From positions 1 through 10,721 of the forward strand of contig SKMY01000173.1 of assembly GCA_007120815.1 (NCBI GenBank): a stretch of 10,721 bases of DNA, in the 5' to 3' direction. This DNA is from Syntrophomonadaceae bacterium (GTDB lineage Bacteria > Bacillota_D > Dethiobacteria > DTU022 > UBA8154). Position numbers and translations under genes: made by a program. Under the pieces are notes generated by a model that was not told the DNA's origin, did no database searches, and worked only from the letters and a program-made list of their open reading frames with translations. Shown here one piece after another: positions 6,490 to 10,721 of the stretch (positions are counted from its first letter, which is position 1; every line of letters starts with the position of its first letter).

Positions 6490-6505
6490 CAGTCGAGAAT
6501 AGACA

Positions 6506-8587
6506 ATGAGCGATCAAACTAACAAGCAATCTTCCAATGAACAGCAGGATGACAGGGGACTTACACCGGAACAGCTCAGGCAGCTGGCCAATATGGACGT
6601 TGAAGAAGATGTTGAATTGGGAAGCCAACGAAAAATATCCGGGTTCATGGCGCGGGTTATCACCGTCTGGGCATCCCTTACGGCCTTATTGCACATTTAT
6701 TTCCTGGTTTTTAATCCCATCGACCCGCTGCTTGGAAGAAGTATGCACGTCTTTACCCTTTCTGTGCTGGGATTTTTGCTGGTGCCCGGATGGGCGAAAG
6801 CCAAGGAAAGAATTCACCTGCTGGACTGGGCGGGTGTTCTCGGGGCCATTTATGTTTTCTCCTATATCGTGATCAACTTCCAGGAATTGATCTGGCGGAT
6901 CCGCGTTCGACCGACGGACGGGGACCTGGTCATGGTTCTAATCGGGGTTGTTATTGTGCTGGAACTGGCGCGCCGCTGCAGCGGTAACGCGCTGCTGATT
7001 TTATCCGGTGTGTTTATCGCTTATGCGCTGTTTGGAGATCATTTGCCCGGTGTTATCGGGCACAGCGGCTATGCCTTTAACCGCTTTATGGGTTACATTT
7101 ACAGCGACTACGGAATTTTTAGCGCGCCCATCGCCATATCGTACAGATATATTATCCTGTTTATCATTTTTGCTTCATTTTTGCAGGTGTCGGGGGTTGG
7201 GAAATATTTCGTGGAATGGGCGTTCTCGATTAGTGGTGGAGCCCGTGGAGGCCCGGCCAAGGTGGCCATTATCGCCAGCGCGCTGATGGGAACCATGAAC
7301 GGGACCTCGGCAGGTAACGCCGTGGCAACAGGGAGCTTGACCATTCCCCTGATGAAGAAGGTCGGATATTCCTCCAAATTTGCCGCTGCCACGGAAGCGG
7401 TGGCGTCTGCAGGCGGGCAGGTTATGCCGCCGATTATGGGGGCCGGGATATTTATCATGGCGGAGATTACCGGGATTCCCTACCAGCGGATCATGATGGC
7501 CGGTATTATTCCCGCTCTTTTATACTTCACTTCAGCCTTTTTGATGGTAGACTACGAAGCGGTGAAGCTGGGGCTTTTGGGTTTCCCGCGTAAAGCGCTT
7601 CCCAAGCTTGGGTACGTGATGAAGCGAAGCTACCTGTTTATTCCGGTGCTGCTTCTGTTTTACCTGCTGCTCACGGGTTATTCCGTCATTATGGCTGGCT
7701 TTGTCGGCATCGTGAGCTGCTTTGTGGTGGGCTGGTTGAACGCCTTGATTGTGCGGGATGTGTCCAAGGGGGTAGACCACATCAAGATCATAAAAGGGCT
7801 TGAAGGGGGTGCCCGGGGCGCCATCCAGCTGATGGCCGTTTGCGCGGCCGCCGGTATTATCATGGGTGTTATCGCTCTGACCGGTGTGGGCGTCAAGTTT
7901 GCCAACCTGCTTTTGGGTATCGCCGGTACCAGCCAGCTGCTGGCCCTGATATTCGCCATGTGTGTGGCTATCCTGCTGGGCATGGGGATGCCGACCACGG
8001 CGGCTTACGCCATTGCGGCCTCCGTGTTGACTCCGGGCCTGATACGGATCGGTATGCCGGTCCTGGTGGCCCACATGTTCGTGTTCTATTTTGCCTGTAT
8101 CTCAGCCATTACGCCCCCGGTGGCCCTGGCGGCTTATGCGGCGTCGGGTATTAGCGGTTCGGACCCCATGAAAACGGGGTACACCTCGTTCCGCCTGGGT
8201 TTAACGGCCTATATTGTGCCATTCATGTTCTTCTATGCCCCTGCCCTGATCCTGGGCAACATGGATGAAGTCATGATGATACAGACGGTTGCCGCAGATG
8301 GAACCATAACCGTCGCCAACCTTGCCGTAACGACCGTAATCATTCGAACGGTTACCGCCTTGATCGGGGTATATGCCCTGGCTTCGGCCGTGCAAAAATG
8401 GTACTTTGGAAAAATTCCCATGCTTTTCCAGGCCGTGCTGTTTGCCGCTGCGCTGTCTCTGATTACAGCCAGCATATATGCTGATTTTATCGGCTTCGGC
8501 GTGCTTATTGCCTTGTTCTTCTACCAGCGCATGGTGGGTAAGCGGGCCCAACAAGAAGTGGAATCTCAAGTTTCCGTCACCCAGTAA
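6506..8587 (+). CDS. TRAP transporter permease, 4TM/12TM fusion
   Basis: 693 residues. A hydrophilic, acidic N-terminal tail (~1-45) precedes many membrane helices. The N-terminal third (~48-225) corresponds to the small four-helix DctQ-type subunit. The rest is the large DctM-type subunit carrying the most recognisable stretches: GGPAKVAIIASALMGTMNGT (248-267), TEAVASAGGQVMPPIMGAG (296-314) and the second repeat half GMGMPTTAAYAIAASVL (492-508) with AITPPVALAAY (534-544). Fused 4TM/12TM permeases are the usual partners of TAXI binding proteins, in agreement with the preceding gene. The protein should sit in the cytoplasmic membrane and drive secondary active uptake of a carboxylate with an ion gradient. 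The C-terminus is a short hydrophilic tail. It is followed by a strong terminator, so it is the last gene of its unit. Confidence 0.95.
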   Translation: MSDQTNKQSSNEQQDDRGLTPEQLRQLANMDVEEDVELGSQRKISGFMARVITVWASLTALLHIYFLVFNPIDPLLGRSMHVFTLSVLGFLLVPGWAKAKERIHLLDWAGVLGAIYVFSYIVINFQELIWRIRVRPTDGDLVMVLIGVVIVLELARRCSGNALLILSGVFIAYALFGDHLPGVIGHSGYAFNRFMGYIYSDYGIFSAPIAISYRYIILFIIFASFLQVSGVGKYFVEWAFSISGGARGGPAKVAIIASALMGTMNGTSAGNAVATGSLTIPLMKKVGYSSKFAAATEAVASAGGQVMPPIMGAGIFIMAEITGIPYQRIMMAGIIPALLYFTSAFLMVDYEAVKLGLLGFPRKALPKLGYVMKRSYLFIPVLLLFYLLLTGYSVIMAGFVGIVSCFVVGWLNALIVRDVSKGVDHIKIIKGLEGGARGAIQLMAVCAAAGIIMGVIALTGVGVKFANLLLGIAGTSQLLALIFAMCVAILLGMGMPTTAAYAIAASVLTPGLIRIGMPVLVAHMFVFYFACISAITPPVALAAYAASGISGSDPMKTGYTSFRLGLTAYIVPFMFFYAPALILGNMDEVMMIQTVAADGTITVANLAVTTVIIRTVTALIGVYALASAVQKWYFGKIPMLFQAVLFAAALSLITASIYADFIGFGVLIALFFYQRMVGKRAQQEVESQVSVTQ

Positions 8588-8677
8588 GGTTAACGTGTTT
8601 CGCGCTCTACTTGCTACTCAGAGCGTTTCAGCTGCCCGGTTTGCACAAAATAACGCTAAATATGATAAGGTTTTCCG

Positions 8678-8729
8678 GTCCCCTTGCCCTCCACGCCAAA
8701 AGCAGCCAAAAGGGTAAGGGGACTTTTTT
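8678..8729 (+). terminator. Rho-independent terminator after the TRAP permease gene
   Basis: Arms GTCCCCTTGCCCT (8678-8690) and AGGGTAAGGGGAC (8711-8723) pair over 13 bp with one G-U pair and a 20-base loop, directly followed by six T. It closes the TRAP transcription unit 91 bases after the stop codon. Confidence 0.9.
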
Positions 8730-8781
8730 ATGTTTGACGGGAGAGCAGGAAATAATAAGTTAGGAAGAGAAATGTATATTT

Positions 8782-8804
8782 AACAAGCTGCAACAAGCTG
8801 CAAC
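8782..8804. repeat. 10-bp tandem repeat upstream of the phosphoesterase gene
   Basis: AACAAGCTGC occurs twice in tandem (8782-8791, 8792-8801) followed by AAC. It is short and may be a slippage product; no role can be read from it. Confidence 0.8.
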
Positions 8805-8839
8805 TGGTACTGGGAATACGTGTATTGAAGGGGTGCCTT

Positions 8840-9544
8840 ATGTTATTATTTGCCATCAGCGACCTGCATCTTTCCCTGGGTGGGAATAAGCCCATGGATA
8901 TTTTCGGCGAGTGCTGGGAAAATCACCACATTAAACTGCGGGACAACTGGAACCGGGTGGTCAGCCCGGAGGATGCGGTCATCCTGGGGGGCGATTTGAG
9001 CTGGGCCCTGAAACTGGAAGAAGCAGAAGCCGACCTGGCCTTTATTCATGCCCTGCCGGGGAAGAAAATCATTTTCCGGGGCAATCACGATTACTGGTGG
9101 AAAAGCTATTCCAAGGTACAGAAGGCTTTGCCCAAGAGCATTTACGCGGTCCAGAATAATTATTATGCCCTTGGTGATGTGGCAGTGTGCGGGACCCGGG
9201 GGTGGTCGGCCCCTTTTGGGGAGAGCTACACGGAGCAGGATGAAAAAATTTATCAAAGAGAGCTTCTGCGATTGCAAATGTCCCTGGAAGCGGCCCAAAA
9301 AGACGGGTTTAACCGGCTGCTGGCTGCGCTGCACTTTCCGCCCTTTAATGCCCGGCTGGAAGACACGCAAGTTGTTGAGATTCTGCACCGTTTCGGGGTT
9401 AAGCTTTGCCTCTACGGTCACCTGCATGGCGCCGATCACCAAAAAGCGTTTCAGGGGACCCGGGATGGTATTGTTTACTATTTTACCGCCAGCGACTACC
9501 TGGATTTTACGCCGGTACAGCTTGATCTGGGCGTTTTCGACTAG
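8840..9544 (+). CDS. Calcineurin-like metallophosphoesterase
   Basis: 234 residues, cytoplasmic, no signal peptide. All five metal-binding blocks of the family are present in order: D-x-H in SDLHLS (Asp8, His10), GGDLSW (Asp52), GNHDYWW (Asn82, His83), a lone His165 in LHFPPF, and GHLHG (His194, His196). Such enzymes bind two metal ions and hydrolyse phosphomonoesters or diesters; the physiological substrate of this subgroup is not known to me. The ATG at 8840 is preferred because AAGGGGTG ends a few bases before it; a TTG at 8825 in frame would place that site inside the gene. The gene stands alone between the upstream terminator and the promoter of the next gene. No clear promoter of its own was found in 8730-8839. 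Confidence 0.9.
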   Translation: MLLFAISDLHLSLGGNKPMDIFGECWENHHIKLRDNWNRVVSPEDAVILGGDLSWALKLEEAEADLAFIHALPGKKIIFRGNHDYWWKSYSKVQKALPKSIYAVQNNYYALGDVAVCGTRGWSAPFGESYTEQDEKIYQRELLRLQMSLEAAQKDGFNRLLAALHFPPFNARLEDTQVVEILHRFGVKLCLYGHLHGADHQKAFQGTRDGIVYYFTASDYLDFTPVQLDLGVFD

Positions 9545-9577
9545 TGTGATTCAGGCCGCCGGGCTGTGGATGTTTCC

Positions 9578-9605
9578 TTTACAGCAAGGCATAACCTGCT
9601 ATAAT
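9578..9605 (+). promoter_or_regulatory. Sigma-A-type promoter of the prolyl isomerase gene
   Basis: TTTACA at 9578-9583 and TATAAT at 9600-9605 are separated by 16 bases. Transcription would begin near 9612, giving a leader of about 70 bases to the ATG at 9680. This is the best-matching vegetative promoter in the window. Confidence 0.75.
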
Positions 9606-9679
9606 AGAGTTGAGGATGGGAATGGGAGAAATTCTTTGGGAGAAGTTCTACGGCTTTAATTTTAGGAAGGAGATATTGA

Positions 9680-10621
9680 ATGGTTATACAAAATCCGAGG
9701 TGCAGGTTTTTTACGATTTGTTTTTTTGTGTTGCTGCTGGCTTTTGGCCTTTCCGGATGCGGCGAACAGGCCTCTCAGGAAGTGGTGGTCGCCAACGTGA
9801 ATGATGAAGAGATTAGCGACCAGGAGCTCCAGGACTTTTTAAAGGTGGTCTACCTCTACATGCCCGATGTGAAGGACATGTACGAGGAACAAGGTGCCCT
9901 GGAGATGCTGGAAAACGAGATTTTGTGGTTTTTGATTGAAAACCGGGTCCTGGAACAGGAAGTGCAAACCCTGGGACTGGATGTTGATGAGGAGGGAATT
10001 GAGCAGGAATTCCAGGAAACCCGTGTAGAACTTGTGGACCAGGTTTATGGTTCCGAGGAGGCATTCCAAGAGCGGTTGAATGAGCTGGGTATCGAAGAAC
10101 AGGCCATGAGACTGGTACACCGGGATTCCCACCTGCGCTGGGCGCTATTCGATTATACAAGCAACCAGCTGTCCGATGACGAGGTGAGAGCCTTCGTGGA
10201 GGAAAACCCGTCCCTTTTGGATCAGCCGGCCCAGGTGCACGCCTATCACATCCTTCTGGAAACGGAAAATGAGGCCAATTCAGCATTGGAAAGGCTCAGA
10301 GATGGGGCAGATTTTATCGAAGTGGGCGAGGAGGTCTCCCTGGACAACTATGTGGAATTGGGCCTGATTTCATCCAATGATATGATGGACCCCACATTCC
10401 TGGAAGCGGCTTTTGCCCTTTCATCGGGAGAAATCAGCGACCCGGTGGAAACACCTTTTGGCTTTCATATTATCAAGATAACGGATAAAACCGAGGCACA
10501 GCAGCTTACTTTCGAGGAAATCCAGGAAGAAGCCCGGGAAATCAAAAAACGCCATTATTTTGAAGATTATCTCCAGGAATTAATGGGCAGTGCAGAGGTT
10601 GAAACCTTTCTCGATCAATAA
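9680..10621 (+). CDS. Parvulin-type peptidyl-prolyl isomerase lipoprotein (PrsA/SurA-like)
   Basis: 313 residues. Signal peptide with lipobox LSGC and Cys27 as lipidation site, placing it on the outer face of the membrane. Residues ~34-165 are a SurA-type N-terminal chaperone region, rich in acidic helices (VVVANVNDEEISDQEL opening). The parvulin domain runs ~184-268: VHAYHILL (His190), FLEAAFALSSGEISDPVETP and FGFHIIKI (His263). A charged helical C-terminal tail follows, as in PrsA. Such proteins help exported proteins fold by isomerising Xaa-Pro bonds. The central parvulin segment is short: the common GGDLGW block is replaced by YVELGLI and the preceding loop appears to lack a few residues, so chaperone function may outweigh catalysis. 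The start is supported by GGAAGGAG seven bases upstream. The promoter is at 9578. In Clostridia a gene of this type commonly precedes spoVT, in line with the sequence at 10709. Confidence 0.9.
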   Translation: MVIQNPRCRFFTICFFVLLLAFGLSGCGEQASQEVVVANVNDEEISDQELQDFLKVVYLYMPDVKDMYEEQGALEMLENEILWFLIENRVLEQEVQTLGLDVDEEGIEQEFQETRVELVDQVYGSEEAFQERLNELGIEEQAMRLVHRDSHLRWALFDYTSNQLSDDEVRAFVEENPSLLDQPAQVHAYHILLETENEANSALERLRDGADFIEVGEEVSLDNYVELGLISSNDMMDPTFLEAAFALSSGEISDPVETPFGFHIIKITDKTEAQQLTFEEIQEEAREIKKRHYFEDYLQELMGSAEVETFLDQ

Positions 10622-10637
10622 AATTATGAATAAAACT

Positions 10638-10697
10638 CTCCCTTTAGATGAATACTAAGGAAAATCTGCAAAGAATAATATTTGCCGGAAAAGGGAG
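10638..10697 (+). promoter_or_regulatory. Inverted repeat that could hide the spoVT ribosome binding site
   Basis: CTCCCTTT at 10638-10645 is the exact complement of AAAGGGAG at 10690-10697, which contains most of the GGGAGG Shine-Dalgarno of the next gene. The loop would be 44 bases. No T-run follows, so it is not a terminator. It can form only in transcripts starting upstream of 10638. Confidence 0.4.
10650..10680 (+). promoter_or_regulatory. Possible sigma-G (forespore) promoter of spoVT
   Basis: GAATA at 10650-10654 matches the -35 consensus I recall for sigma-G (GHATR). AATAATA at 10674-10680 matches the -10 consensus (CATAHTA) at six of seven positions. The spacing is 19, one longer than typical. 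spoVT of Bacillus subtilis is sigma-G dependent. Confidence 0.4.
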
Positions 10698-10708
10698 GGA
10701 AGTAGTCG

Positions 10709-10721
10709 TTGAAAGCAACAG
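10709..10721 (+). CDS. spoVT: Probable start of spoVT, cut by the window edge
   Basis: Only TTG AAA GCA ACA G is visible, giving (M)-K-A-T plus one base. SpoVT proteins open with MKATG, so the visible bases are compatible. GGGAGG at 10693-10698 lies ten bases upstream of the TTG. The gene follows a parvulin lipoprotein gene, as spoVT often does in Clostridia. SpoVT is an AbrB-type DNA-binding regulator of late forespore genes. With four codons the call rests mainly on context. Confidence 0.55.

Noticed and set aside
8825..8842. TTG at 8825 as start of the metallophosphoesterase
   Set aside because: AAGGGGTG lies after this codon and correctly positions the ATG at 8840, which begins directly with the family's first beta strand.

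Overview
The window looks like chromosomal DNA of an endospore-forming Firmicute, probably a Desulfotomaculum/Pelotomaculum-type member of the Clostridia. The grounds are strong AAGGAG-type ribosome binding sites, GTG and probable TTG starts, Gram-positive lipoprotein signal peptides, a parvulin foldase followed by what looks like the first codons of spoVT, and intergenic repeats built on GGGGACGGTTCTTGTGG. The genus is inference only; no rRNA or marker gene is present.

Left part (1-2755, minus strand): a two-gene signalling module. A KaiC/RAD55-type RecA-fold ATPase (2725-1886) overlaps by one base (TAATG) with a large cytoplasmic sensor histidine kinase that runs off the left edge. The kinase has a PocR-like N-terminus, a GAF-like region, two PAS domains and a HisKA domain with the GGIAHDFNN motif. 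An 18-base poly(T) tract on the plus strand (A18 in the gene) encodes six lysines 28 residues after the phospho-accepting histidine and keeps the frame. The ATPase appears to be only the second half of a two-domain KaiC-like protein.

Middle left (2760-3580): about 820 bases with no credible gene. Positions 3108-3427 hold a dense REP/BIME-like cluster: a perfect 34-bp tandem duplication facing two inverted 31-bp copies with the same 17-bp core, plus 33-bp direct repeats and a 14-bp micro-tandem.

Centre (3540-8729, plus strand): larA, a LarA-family nickel-pincer 2-hydroxyacid racemase/epimerase with all the catalytic positions I can recall conserved; then a TAXI-type TRAP solute-binding lipoprotein and a fused 4TM/12TM TRAP permease. 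A hairpin terminator lies between binding protein and permease, and a strong terminator closes the permease gene. Together they suggest uptake of a carboxylate, possibly a 2-hydroxyacid, and its stereochemical conversion. The substrate is unknown, and the genes that make the LarA cofactor (larB, larC, larE) are not in the window.

Right part (8840-10721, plus strand): a calcineurin-like metallophosphoesterase; a secreted parvulin-type peptidyl-prolyl isomerase lipoprotein with its own sigma-A-type promoter; and at the very edge the probable start of spoVT, preceded by a possible forespore sigma-G promoter and an inverted repeat able to hide its ribosome binding site in read-through transcripts.
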